From positions 26,162,730-26,226,729 of the forward strand of contig NC_044920.1 in assembly GCF_003576645.1 (NCBI RefSeq): a DNA stretch of 64,000 nucleotides, given 5' to 3'. Under the pieces are notes generated by a model. The model saw nothing but the letters and a program-made list of their open reading frames with translations. It made no database searches and had not been told where the DNA came from. Positions 1 through 12,600 of this stretch are shown here, piece by piece. Within the stretch, counting starts at the first letter, position 1. Every line of letters begins with the position of its first letter. The DNA is from Ipomoea triloba (lineage: Eukaryota; Streptophyta; Magnoliopsida; Solanales; Convolvulaceae). A program made the position numbers and the translations under genes.

Positions 1-49
<49 letters not shown>
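1..49. repeat. poly-T tract at window edge
   Basis: An uninterrupted run of T at the left edge, inside what is probably an intron of the DUF819 gene because an exon follows about 60 bases later. It could be the tail of a minus-strand retroelement, but too little of it is visible to tell. Confidence 0.8.
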
Positions 50-108
50 CTGTTATTACTTTTAAACCTTTTTTGCTATTGTGACGAGTTTTGCTTCTTG
101 TTTTGCAG

Positions 109-1299
109 CCATAAATTACATAGCAATATGTAATGCACTAAGTGTCTCTCCATCAGTAGTGGCCGCAGGTGTTGCTGCTGATAATGTTATCTGTGCAATA
201 TACTTTATTGTGCTTTTTGCCTTGGCCTCTAAAATCCCTTCGGAGGCTTCAACTTCAACCAGTGGTAGGTATAATATAAGGAATCATAAGGTTACAAGTT
301 CAACTCCCAGTGGAGCGGCCTATTGGCCTTCTTGGTTTGAGCCTGTCACTCTGTCAGCTATGAGTAACACAGACCTGGTTTACCTGTCTGTGTGTGGTCC
401 TTTGCTGGCTAGGGTCACAAGTAATAGCTGCGAGTTTTCCTCGTCACTCAAAAAATATATACAAGGAATCATATTTATGTTTGAAACTTCTATCTGCATT
501 GTTTTCTTGGATATAATTCTCGTCACAATATGCCAATATCCTACACTCTCGCTTGAAACACTATGATCTCTGTGACAGATGCTACTGCAACTATGGATTC
601 TCGCCCTGAAAGCAAGCTCCCCGTGCTGCAGATTGCTACAGCAGTTGCGGTTTCCTTTGCAATCTGCAAAGCCGGTACTTCTTTTACTCGATTCCTGAGA
701 ATTGAAGGAGCCGATCTACCAGCAATTACAGCCATTGTTGTACTTTTAGCGACGATATTTCCTACTCACTTTCGCCAGCTCGCCCCTACCGGCGATGCCA
801 TTGCAGTAGTCTTGATGCAGGTACGTCTTATATGAAAAATATTGAACTCGAGTAATCGAGTTCCCTTCTCCATCTTGCTGGCTAGCTTGATTTCATAATA
901 TTGAACCTGAGTAATCGAGTTCCATTCTCCATCTTGCTCTAAGAACTCGAGACATCGTGTGACTTTCTGGAACAGGTTTTCTTCACTGTGGTCGGGGCGA
1001 GTGGGAGCATTTGGAACGTGGTAAACACTGCGCCTAGTATTTTCATGTTTGCTGTTGTTCAAGTGAGTGTGCATCTGTTTGTGATCCTGGGATTGGGGAA
1101 ACTGTTTGGGGTGGAGTTGAAGTTGTTGCTTTTAGCGTCGAATGCGAACATTGGAGGTCCTACTACTGCATGCGGAATGGCGACGACGAAAGGATGGACA
1201 TCTTTGGTTGTTCCTGGCATTCTGGCTGGCATTTTTGGGATTTCGATTGCTACATTTCTGGGCATTGGCTTTGGATTGTTTGTTCTTAAACACATGTAG
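109..1299 (+). CDS. DUF819 family multi-pass membrane protein, 3' part
   Basis: This is the C-terminal part of a DUF819 (YjcL-like) integral membrane protein; the 5' part lies outside the window. Exons are read at 109-264, 579-820 and 976-1299, each with GT/AG borders and compatible phases, giving about 240 residues up to a TAG stop. The translation is a chain of hydrophobic segments joined by short loops rich in small residues. Examples are the stretch with SVVAAGVAADN near the start, VVGASGSIWNVV, and the Gly/Asn-rich loop with NANIGGPTTACGMA that is typical of the family's C-terminal half. The protein ends LGIGFGLFVLKHM. The function of plant members is not established; bacterial relatives are annotated only as membrane proteins, and a plastid envelope location is a guess. 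The intron at 265-578 is preceded by the ordinary donor GGTAGGT. The next gene starts about 1.2 kb downstream on the same strand. Confidence 0.85.
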
Positions 1300-1350
1300 G
1301 GGTGGGTAACTTTTATAGTCGCTAGTATTCCATTTAGAATTTTAAAGAGC

Positions 1351-1787
1351 CTTCAGGATTGTTTGATTCGTAGGATACATTGTTTTGTTGATGGAAAAAG
1401 AATTATTGGGAATATTGATTTCATTGTTTTGTTGAATTTGAAATTGTAAGAAATAATGGAGGTAAAGACAAATATATCCCTACATTAATAATAATAATAA
1501 GGGTGCAATGACCTTGTGGTCTAATGACACCCGGTTGTACCTTCATATGGAGGGGATGGTTCGTGCTTCCACCTAGTACTAAAAAAAAAAAGGATAACTA
1601 AGAAAATTTGGTGTGGACAAAATTGTCATACTAATTTTTTATGGAAAATTTTTTTTCATCGAAAATAAAATACCAAGAGTGAGCTAAGGTAAAAGCTTTC
1701 CTTATTTTTAAAGAAAATTTATGATTCCATAAAATCAAACAGTTCAAATTTAAAAAAAAAAAATTCTGCCAATCAAACACGCCGAAG
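1351..1787. mobile_element. MITE-like inverted-repeat element carrying a nested SINE
   Basis: The left end (CTTCAGGATTGTTTGATT) matches the reverse complement of the right end (CTTCGGCGTGTTTGATT) with few differences, giving short terminal inverted repeats about 437 bp apart. The interior is AT-rich and noncoding, and a SINE sits inside it at 1501-1591. I could not identify a clear target-site duplication, so the superfamily is open. It lies between the DUF819 stop and the ATPase start. Confidence 0.45.
1501..1591 (+). mobile_element. tRNA-derived SINE, short copy
   Basis: A box-A-like TGGTCTAATGACAC is followed by a box-B-like segment and a terminal A run. It shares the leader ACCTTGTGGTCTA with copies at 9514, 22163, 24417 and 26669, so it belongs to one family dispersed through the window. 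It is shorter than the full-length copy at 22163. Confidence 0.7.
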
Positions 1788-2516
1788 TATGTTGGTATGT
1801 CTTTGTAACAATTTATTGCTCGAAAATGTTAAAATTCTAAAAGCTATTTAAAAACTTTTTGACCAGTTTTTTGAAAAAATCATTTTGCATGTAATCAGCT
1901 AACAACTAATTTTTCAAACACTTTTTTACAATAAGCTAATGCTATCAACTAGTCAAACCCTTTAACCCAATAAGCTAATAGCTAGTCGCTAATAACTATT
2001 TACCAAAAGTATACTTACAAAGTTTTTCAATAATCAAAATATAAAGGAAAATTTGTACTCTCTATACATTTTTTGTTCATGAGTTGTTTCTTAGTTCTTA
2101 GTTGTGTCACAATGTTGCATTTTAATTTTTCTTTTTTTGTGATACCCAATTAAGGATTATATTAACGACAATTTAATGATTAAAATGATTATATGTGTGC
2201 AACCTTAGAAAAAAAAAAATCAAATAAAAATATTGATTAAATAATTAAAAATTGAAGCAAAATTGTTGAAGTGCATGGAAGAACAATAAAATGAAAAGCT
2301 AAAATGGCGCAAAGTAGTTATGGCGCTAACGTCTCTCATTCGGACATACGCACTTCGCGCTCTCACCCTCTGCTCTCATCTACGTATCACCCAACAACGC
2401 AAGCTTTCTCCCTTTCCCTACATTCACATTCTCCCTTCTGTATAATACTATATTCTTCCACATTTGCAACACATTTCCATGTTTGTGTGAGTTTCAATTC
2501 AGATTAATTGATAATC
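1788..2516. other. AT-rich spacer and promoter region of the AAA ATPase gene
   Basis: No coding region is visible. The stretch from about 2380 to 2500 is rich in CT and probably holds the transcription start and 5' leader of the ATPase gene. I see no unambiguous TATA box. Confidence 0.5.
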
Positions 2517-5500
2517 ATGGAGCAGAAGAGATTGTTCATGTCCGCATTGGGCGTAGGGGTAGGTGTGGGGCTGGGATTGGCGTCTGGACAGGCCATCAAC
2601 AAATGGACCGGCGCGAATAGTTCTCCTGCGGAGGGCCTAACCGCCGATCAAATCGAGCAGGAACTCCGGCGACTCGTCGTTGATGGAAAGGACTGTAAGG
2701 TCACGTTTGATGACTTCCCTTACTATCTCAGGTAATTTTATGCTTAATATTTCGTGATAGTATCATAGTAATGGTGATCGATTTCATGATTTGTGTGGAA
2801 GTTATTAATTAATGGTTTAATTTGGTGATACATACCAATTTTGATGAATTAAAGGTTATAAGGTTCCTTCAATTCCTTTGAATAGACCAGATTATATGCA
2901 GCGATAGATTATGGAAATTATAGAATCTATTATTGTTGCTAATCATGTGGTTTCTGTTATAAGGCACTCTTGTATATCCTTGTTGCTTCATTTGAGCTTT
3001 GGAATTTTTTGAGTTTGTTGTAATCTACATTTGTTCCTTCTTCTTCTTCCTTTTTTATTTTATTTGTAAAAAATTCTTTGAGATAATTTCACGAATGTGC
3101 TCTTTAACTCTTCTTTTAATTTCAGAGATGTTCTTTTTTTTTTCTTTTTTTTTTTTAAATCTTCCCTTTGGTTCTGTGTAATATGTATCTAAGTATCTTC
3201 CATAACTACAGTATTGGCCTTCATGCTTATCCTCCATCCTTATTTTACAAATACTAATGTAAGTAAACTTCTTGATGCAAGCAATAAAATTGCTGGCATA
3301 AGATGATCAGATTTCAAATACCACTTAGCCTTTCGATTTTAATTGAGATCATGTAGTACTTTAAACTCAAAAGTGAAAATTTCCCAATTTTTTTTTTTTA
3401 CTTTGACAAGCTGTACTATACTCTAATGTTGATGGCTTTTGCAGTGAGCGAACACGAGTGTTATTGACAAGTGCAGCATATGTTCATCTAAACCACATGG
3501 ATATGTCTCGACATACAAGAAATCTCTCCCTAGCTAGTAGGGCTATATTGCTTTCTGGGCCTGCTGGTATGAATCTGCATAAAAACCTGTAGTTTCATGC
3601 ACATTTTATTTTTGTTCTGTGTATGTCTATTTCCAATTTATTTATCTTGTATTTGGCAGAACTTTACCTCCAATCACTTGCAAAGGCTCTTGCTCATCAT
3701 TTTGATGCAAAATTATTACTATTGGATATAACTGACTTTTCACTGAAGGTGATTTTCTCTGAAGTTAATTGCTTTCTTGTAGCAATATTATATATACTGT
3801 TGTACTAATATTTTCCCTCTTTCTTTCATGGATTAATCATATATAGATGCAGAGCAAGTATGGCAGCACCAAGAAACAGCCTGTAAGCACTGCTTTGCTT
3901 GAGGAAATGTTAATCACCATAGTTTTGTTTTCGGGGCACACATTTCTTCTTTTCCGGCTTAGAGAAAGTTTCACTGCTTATAGTGGAATTATGCCTAACC
4001 TGTGTCTTGATTGTGTGTAGCCTTTGAAGAGGTCCATATCAGAGGTGACACTGGAACACATGTCCAGTTTACTTGGGTCTTTCTCAACTCTTCCAGCGCC
4101 AGAGTCTAATAAAGGTAGATAAAGCTTTTTATTTATTTATTTCAAACTACCACTGCTGAATTTTGACTTCATGTTGCTTATTTTGCACCCTAAAACATGA
4201 TTGATTACCACCATTCAGGTAGATTGTCGAGGCAAACCAGTGCTGATAAATTAAGGTAATTGCTTGTTCCCATATGGATCAAACAAAGTAATCGTGGTTG
4301 CTATAAGTTCTAACCATTTGCACCTGGGCTTCATAGGATCACTGATGGCAATACCCCTCCTGTAAAGCATCGTAGAAATGCCTCTGTCTCATCAGATATG
4401 AGTAGCATCAGCTTACAATCCTCTTTTTCAACTCCAGGTTGGATGTCAAGGAACATTTATTAGTTGAAAACTTGAAACGATTTTGTGGCATACTGGCATC
4501 AGTTGTGTAGGATAATTATGGAGTTCAGATAGTTTTATTAACTGCATTCACGTATTTCATAGTATTATAGTTGTCATATTGTCATAATCAATTACGGAGT
4601 ATTAGATTTATTCCCCTCTAATTATTTTAATTAGAAAAAGAAAGAACCAAAATAAGAATTGAGCATGCTTTTATGTTCTCACTTATCTGAACAAGAGTAC
4701 ATATTCGATCATTGAAACATATTTCTGTGTTTTCTCCTGTTTTAATTTGATTAGCTCAAAAACGCGGAAGCGGATGGTCTTTTGACGAAAAAGATTTCTT
4801 AAAGTCACTTTACAAGGTAAAGTTTTATTTTATTTTTTGTCTAAACACAAGATTTGTGTTATTGTTATTCTTTGGCTCACAAACATTGTGCTGTTACATG
4901 TCTTAAATATTGTTGACAAAGAAGTTAATTACAGGTTTTGGTTTCTATCTCAGAAACTAAGTGCATCATCCTCTACATTAGGGATGTAGATAGACACCTT
5001 GAATCTCCAAGAGCTTTCAAACTTTTTGACAGACTTCTAAAGAAATTATCAGGATCAATGTTGGTTCTAGGATCACAGATTATAGACCTTTATGATAACA
5101 CTGGTGAAGTAGATGAGGGATTCAGTCTATTATTTCCCTACAACATCGAGATTAGGCCTCCAGAAGATGAGACTCATCTTATAAGCTGGAAAGCCCAATT
5201 GGAAAAGGATATGAGGATGATCCAGTTTATGGACAACAAAAATCACATTGCTGAGGTACTTGCATCAAGTGACCTTGAATGTGAGGATCTAGGATCAATT
5301 TGTCCAACAGATACAATGGTTTTGAGCAACTACATAGAGGAAATTGTAGTGTCTGCAATATCATACCATTTGATGAATAACAAGGATCCAGAATATCGAA
5401 ATGGAAGGCTTATTATCTCATCCAAGAGGTACATGCCAATATATCTATTATTTTAGCATTATAGATTATTTACTCCTCCATACTTTTGTTCCCTGTATTT

Positions 5501-7383
5501 ATTGTATATTGGGCATGGGAAAGTTTGTCCCATGCATTAAGCATCTTTCAGGAGGAAAAAACTGGTTCCAGAGACACTCTCAAACTGGAAACAAATTCTG
5601 AATCTTCCAAGGTGGTTTTTCTTTTTCTAATCTTGACATTCCACTGAAAAACTAGGAGCTAGTATTTTTGCTGAGCCAGTCTTGTTTCTGTTGTTCACTT
5701 ATAGCCGGCTGAAGGGGGAGACGGTATTGGGTCAAAGCCTGAAGCAAAGTCTGAAAACCCTGTATCTGATAGTAAACCTGGAACTGAAAAACCAGTTCCA
5801 CTGGTGAAAAAGGATGAAATAGCTGCACCAAAGGCACCGGTAAGTCCAGCTCATTAAATCATTAATGATCAGAGCCCAATATTTATTGAACTTTTTGCCT
5901 GGTCTACTATAAACAGGCTCTCTGAGAATTTCCTTTAAGGTGAGTATTTAATGGAGAACTCATTTCTTCCTTTTGTCTGGGTAACATGTCTTGACTTCAG
6001 GAAGTTCCTCCAGACAATGAGTTCGAGAAACGCATAAGGCCAGAGGTTATACCACCAAATGATATTGGGGTGACATTTGAAGATGTTGGTTCTCTGGATG
6101 AGATTAAGGAATCACTTCAAGAGCTGGTCATGCTTCCTCTTCGAAGACCTGACCTCTTCAATGGTGGGCTTCTTAAGCCTTGCAGAGGCATATTGCTCTT
6201 TGGTCCTCCTGGTACTGGAAAAACTATGCTGGCGAAGGCAATTGCCAATGAAGCTGGAGCAAGCTTCATAAATGTCTCAATGTCAACCATTACTTCAAAA
6301 TGGTTCGGTGAAGATGAAAAGAATGTCCGAGCTTTGTTCACTCTTGCAGCCAAGGTTTCTCCCACAATCATTTTTGTGGATGAGGTTGATAGCATGCTTG
6401 GGCAGCGAACAAGAGTTGGAGAACATGAAGCCATGCGGAAAATCAAGAATGAATTCATGACACATTGGGATGGACTGCTGACAAAATCTGGTGAGCGCAT
6501 TCTTGTTCTCGCAGCAACCAATAGACCATTTGACCTGGATGAAGCAATTATTAGACGGTTTGAGCGCAGGTATATTCATATTGCCAAAACTTTAAAAGGT
6601 CTTTTTGGTTTAAGATGATGCTGTGTAAAGATCATAACTATCTTTTGTTTTCTGGTGAGGAACAGAATTATGGTTGGTCTACCTTCAGCAGAGAGCAGAG
6701 AAAAGATTTTGAGAACTCTTCTAGCAAAAGAAAACGTGGCAGACATTGATTTCATGGAGCTTGCAGCAATGACTGACGGATACAGTGGAAGTGATCTTAA
6801 GGTTTGCACTTAAAAAATAGTTAAAATGGATAATTAGTGAAATTGTCTTACTTATCATCTTTAACAACTAATAGTGTTGGCTATTGAAAACAGAATTTGT
6901 GCATAACAGCAGCTTATCGTCCTGTCAGAGAGCTAATACAACAGGAAAGAGTGAAGGCCATGGTAGTATTTGCACTTTTTTAATTTTTACCCCATTCATG
7001 TATCTTCTATCAATGCATTGTATAAGCTTTCAACATTAAAAATTTCTGCATTGGTAGCAAAAGAAGCGCAAAGCTGAAGACGGGCAGAGCTCGGAAGCTT
7101 CTTCAGATAAGAAAGAAGAAGCAACAAAGGAGAAAGTTATCAATCTGAGGCCTTTGAACATGGAAGATCTGAAGCAAGCAAAGAACCAGGTAAATCTAAC
7201 AAATTTATTTCTCGAAAATCAAGCGTGAAATATTTTGAACTCGAAACTTGGCGTATTCTTTCACTTCAGGTTGCTGCTAGTTTTGCTTCTGAAGGATCCG
7301 TAATGGGTGAGCTTAAGCAATGGAACGAATTGTATGGCGAAGGCGGTTCAAGAAAGAAGGAGCAACTGTCTTACTTCCTTTAG
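2517..7383 (+). CDS. AAA+ ATPase, DAA1/ATAD1(Msp1)-like
   Basis: Complete 16-exon gene encoding 830 aa. Exons: 2517-2731, 3445-3566, 3660-3748, 3847-3882, 4021-4114, 4219-4255, 4337-4437, 4755-4816, 4935-5428, 5524-5611, 5705-5839, 6001-6569, 6666-6801, 6894-6962, 7058-7189, 7270-7383. All have GT-AG borders and phases agree throughout. The ATG at 2517 ([11 protein letters not shown]) is chosen because it is the first ATG and matches the family start. It opens a Gly/Val-rich hydrophobic segment (residues about 8-25) that may be a membrane anchor. The first half has a degenerate P-loop-like ILLSGPAE. The C-terminal AAA domain has Walker [10 protein letters not shown], Walker [10 protein letters not shown], sensor 1 LVLAATNRP and arginine finger RRFERR, so it should hydrolyse ATP. 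Family members resemble Msp1/ATAD1, which extract mistargeted tail-anchored proteins from mitochondrial outer membranes; that role is inferred here. The closest Arabidopsis relatives include DAA1 (At1g64110). Exon 10 is set by the conserved [10 protein letters not shown]. Confidence 0.93.
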
Positions 7384-9469
7384 ATTGTCAGATATATGCA
7401 TCAAGGCACCACAATTCTTTTTGGAAGGGCAAATATATCTATGATTTATATCACACAATTTTTTATTTTTTATTTTTTATCAAAAGCCCCCATTTTCATG
7501 TGATCAACAGCAAAGACACACTAGAATGAATCCTCAGGTGCCTGGTGCTCAACACTGCCATGAATCAGCACAGAACACACTCTAGTAGCTGTTTCACTAC
7601 ATCCTCTGGAGAAACAAAGGATTATTGATAAACTGTTTTCTTAATCACCAAGTATATAGTCAATTAGCCAGCCCATCTGATTACAGGTTTTATTGGTATT
7701 TTGGAATATACCCAAGGGTTTGTCTCTTGAGCCCTGGAAGTGACTTAGATGAATTTGCATCTATTGTAGTTGTAATCTGAAGAGTATTGTAATTGTAAAG
7801 TTATACATAGTTGTACTATGCACTTATATTATTGTAATTATTTTACTGGACCATCTTATTGGGATGGCAGCAGCAAGATTCAAACTTAGGACAATTTGAT
7901 TATATTATTGTTAAAAGTGTTACATACTACATTGTATATACTTCGATTTTACTCTTATTTTTTTTTACCACTGACTCTATTACAAAGTAGTATCTATTAA
8001 ATATACTTTCAATACCTCCACCACAGGAATTTGATCCTATGACCTTTCCTCATGATGACAAAATATATAATTTGAAGAGTATCCTAATTGTAAACTTCGA
8101 TTTTACTCTCAATGCATTGATTTATTAGTTTTGAAGAATTCTTTTTATTTTTCTTCTGCATGACAACATATATTTCAAAGAGTATTATATATGTTTTTTT
8201 TCTGACAAAATTTACCCTTGTTTTCTTTCTTTCTTTTTCTTCCTTTCCATTTTTTTTTTTCTGGAGAGAAACAAATTCAAATCATCTATTGTCCATCATG
8301 CAATGATTAATGGATATTGATTTGGTTTCTTTTGCTAGATTTTCAACCGTTGCTTTGCTTTTGGCACCTTGTGCCTTTTCTTTCTGTATTGCACATTTTG
8401 TCTTGACTATTTATGGATATCTTCCTTTATATGTATACTTAGAATTTTTTGAACTTTATAACATTCTTCTTGCTTGACATGCATTTTGAGGTTGATCACT
8501 ATTTGACCAGAAAATGTCTAACCAAAGAATGTCTAACAAAGTTCCTCCCGGTTGCATGTATATGTCTGCGCACAAGAGGTCTTCACCACTTTCTTCAAAC
8601 TTAAAGATATGTTTTGTTTCAACTAAAACTTTCAACTTGATAGACGAATTATACATTTATATTATATATATTATATATTTAACACTTTAATTTAAAGATA
8701 AATGAGATAATAAAATTTAATTTGATTAAGGCTGGTTTAGGTTTTAAGTTTTTGTCATGTTTGGTAGCTATGGCCTATGGGTTATTGAGAATTTTAAAAA
8801 GGAAAGAGTTTAACTGGTCAAAAAGTGCACTCTAAATTATATTTGGATATAGAATGACTTTTTCAGCAATACTTATCTGTCAAAAGTGAAAGGGAAACAT
8901 TTATGTGCAAGTGAAGTCAAAACTCGGCTTAAATTAAACCTGATTTCATTTTCTTACGAGACGCCAAAACCTTATCAATAATTCAAATAATGGTCCCCAT
9001 GAAATGGTGTTGCTTTATTTCAAGTGCCTAAATTCCAACTTAGCTTACTTGCCCAGCCACCCATATATCCTTAGACTTTGCATGTTATGCTTTGATGAAA
9101 AAATTGATTGCACATTTGAAATTGTCTTCTTAAACATATATATAAAATAATAAAGGTCGGTTAAATATTTATTTCATATAGATGATATTCTTTATATAAT
9201 TTAGCATAAGAGTGAAGTTGTTGCAATGCAGGAGATCCTTAAGTTGCGTTTGATTGGAGACTTTTGCACCTTATTATGAGTTTTGATAATCATTATCATG
9301 TTTATTTGTCTACTTTTATTATCCTATTATTAGATTCAAATCATTTAGTATAATAATAATAAAACTCATTACCATTTTACTCGTCTATTTTTGACAAATA
9401 GAATAAAAAATAAGGGAGAAAAAAAAAGAATGAAAATAAAAGGTCATTGTCATTGCATTAAATATGAAA

Positions 9470-9513
<44 letters not shown>
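7384..9513. other. AT-rich spacer downstream of the ATPase gene
   Basis: This holds the ATPase 3' UTR (roughly to 7850) and then noncoding AT-rich DNA. A possible old minus-strand SINE scrap lies near 8025-8070, where a box-B-like GGATCAAATTCC reads on the minus strand. A TA dinucleotide run occupies 9475-9513. I see no gene. Confidence 0.6.
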
Positions 9514-9515
<2 letters not shown>

Positions 9516-9625
9516 CATCCAAGACCTTGTGGTCTAGTGACACCAAGTTGCACTCTCATATGGGAGATTATGAGTTTGAACTTCAGTGGAGATGTATACC
9601 GTGTAGGCACCTTTAATTAATTAAT
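9514..9625 (+). mobile_element. tRNA-derived SINE copy
   Basis: It begins CCAAGACCTTGTGGTCTAG (box A) and contains GAGTTTGAACTTC in the box-B position. It directly follows a TA microsatellite and has lost its poly-A tail. It is the same family as the copies at 1501, 22163, 24417 and 26669. Confidence 0.65.
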
Positions 9626-9680
9626 TATTTATTTATTTTGATTCTAATTTCTATTTATTAATACTAAACAAAGTGACTAA

Positions 9681-12600
9681 TCTATACTATTAATAAAAAT
9701 AATATCCTCAACTTTAACTTCCCGCCCAAAAAATTTCATATACTATAAAGGTTTGTTTAATATTGTAAAATATGGTAATGCAATTTTTATTCGTAATACA
9801 ATTGTAAATTAAAATATAGTAATACAATTTCTAATAAATTATATTTTTACCAACGTTCCTATTCGTAATACAGTTCTAGATTAAAATTACTAATCGTAAT
9901 AATGCAGTATATATATTTCCCGGCAATGCAATCTATACTATTAATAAAAACAATATCCTCAACTTTTAACTCCCCATCCAAAAAATTCCTATACTATTAA
10001 GGTTTGTTTAATATTGTAAAATATGGTAATGCAATTCCTATTCGTAATACAATTGTAAATTAAAATATAGTAATACAATTTCTAATGAAATATATTTTTA
10101 CCTACATTCCTATTCGTAATACAATTCTAGATTAAAATTACTAATCGTAATAATACAGTATATATATTTCCCTACAATGCAATCTATCTACTATACTAAT
10201 AAGAGCCAAAGAGAGTTAGGCCTAAAATGGGTATAAAAAATGGCGGTCAAATTATTTAATCAAATGGATGGTTCAGATGAATTATTTAATCAAATAGATG
10301 GTTAAGATAATTCAGATTAATATTATTAATAGAGATTACCTAATTTAACCTTACTTTTATGATTATCGTTAAGTTTTCCGTTAAATATTCTCTTCTCCGT
10401 TAACTTTTAACTTACCCATTAATTTCTATAATAAAGGTCTTAGGTTCGAACCTCATCTCAATCAAATTTGACATAATTAAGTTTCTCACTCTATTTTACT
10501 CTTATTAAATTAAATAAATTAGTAGCTACAACAAAAAATGATACATAGGTATTTCTTTAATTTAGAATTATGTGTCTACAATACCTTTATTTGAAAAAAT
10601 TATTCATTATCAAAAAATTAAATTAAATAAGAGAAATAATTTCATTAGTTATATTGTCTTTATTTTCTCTCATGCAAAGATTCTTTACATTCAAATTTAT
10701 CAATTGATATTTATTACATTGTCCATTATCTTATTTTTACAATATCTTGTAATTAAATATCAAAGTTATAGTACAAAATAATATTATATATTTAGTTACC
10801 AAGTATTTTATTAATACTATGAAAAAAAATTTAAAATAATTTGACTAATTATATTAACTACTTGGGGATTGGTTGACAAAGAGAGTACTCAAATAATAAC
10901 CCAACAAATTGAAGCGGAATCACTCTATTTTACTCTTATTGAATTAAATAAATTAGTAGTTACACCAAAAAATGATACATATGTATTTCTTTAATACCAT
11001 GAAAAAATTAAAAAAAATAGTTTGAAACCAATCATATTAACTACTTGGGGGATTTGTTGACAATGAAAGTACTCAAATAACCCATTACCCAGCAAATTGA
11101 AGCGAGAAACTACCTTTAAATATCTTTGGAATACATAATATTTTAAATTTTCAAATTTTTATTAATTTATTTAATCTTTTTTCTTAAACTAGGGATTTAT
11201 TTATCCACAATAACACATTCAACAATAATGGTTGAACCAAATGAACCCCAAGCAGAACACCTAAAGGAAAGTCCATAGCTCCTATATCATAATCTCATTG
11301 CATGACGTTGTCATCGATGCAGTATGCTACCAACAATAACCGAATTGCAAATAACACACTACCAACAAAAAGGAAGAAAACAAATAGTAAAGATGAAGAC
11401 AATGACAATGTTACTCAAAAGAAAATTAAAAACACTTAGAAAAATTCAAATTAAAAGTAGTATTTATTTAGACTATCATTTTAGACCAAATATTTAGACT
11501 ATCGATTTTACAAGGTTGCAAACATTTATTTTAGTAATAATTATAATGAATTTTCTATATTATCTTCGATTCATATAATTTGAGTTAGATATTTAAATAA
11601 AAAAAATTCGACATTCAATTACCCATGTATAAACTTCTCCTATATAATCTTGCATTGATATACTTTCAAATATTTATTTAAATATAACCATTGGGCATTA
11701 ACTCATTCGCGCAATGCGCGTATAAAACTAGTACTATTAATAAAAACAATATCCTCAACTTTAACTTCCCGCGCAAAAAATTCCTATTCTATTAAGGTTT
11801 GTTTAATATTGTAAAATATGGTAATACAATCCTATCCGTAATACAATTGTAAATTAAAATAGAATTCCTAGTAAAATATATTATTCCCTACGTTCCTATT
11901 CGTAATAGGATTCTAAATTAAAATTACTAATGGTAATAATTCAGTATATATATTTCTCTGCAATGCAATTTATACTATTAATAAAAACAATATCCTCAGT
12001 TTTAACATCCCGTCCAAAACAGACCTATACTATTATGGTTTGCGTAATATTGTAAAATATGGTAATACAATTCCTATCCGTAATACAATTGTAAATTAAA
12101 ATAGAATTCCTAATAAAATATATTATTCCGTACGTTCCTATTCGTAATACAATTCTAGATTAAAATTACTAATGGTAATAATTCAGTATATATATTTCTC
12201 TGCAATGCAATCTATATCTATACTATTAATAAAAACAATATCCTCAGTTTTAACTTCCTGCCCAAAACAGACCTATACTATTATGGTTTGCGTAATACTG
12301 TAAAATATGGTAATACAATTCATATCCGTAATACAATTGTAAATTAAAATAGAATTCCTAATAAAATATATTCTTCCCTATGTTCCTATTCGTAATACAA
12401 TTCTAAATTAAAATTACTAAATGTAATAATTCAGTATATTTATTTTATCTGCAATGCAATCTATAATATTAATAAAAAAATATCCTCAGTTTTAACTTTC
12501 CCGCCCAAAACAGACCTATAATATTATGGTTTGCATAATATTGTACCCAAAACAGACCTATAATATTATGGTTTGCATAATATTGTAAAATACGATAATA

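Noticed and set aside
3055..3237. Open frame rich in Lys/Arg on the minus strand inside ATPase intron 1
   Set aside because: It is the complement of a polypyrimidine intron stretch; its composition is low-complexity and no domain is seen.
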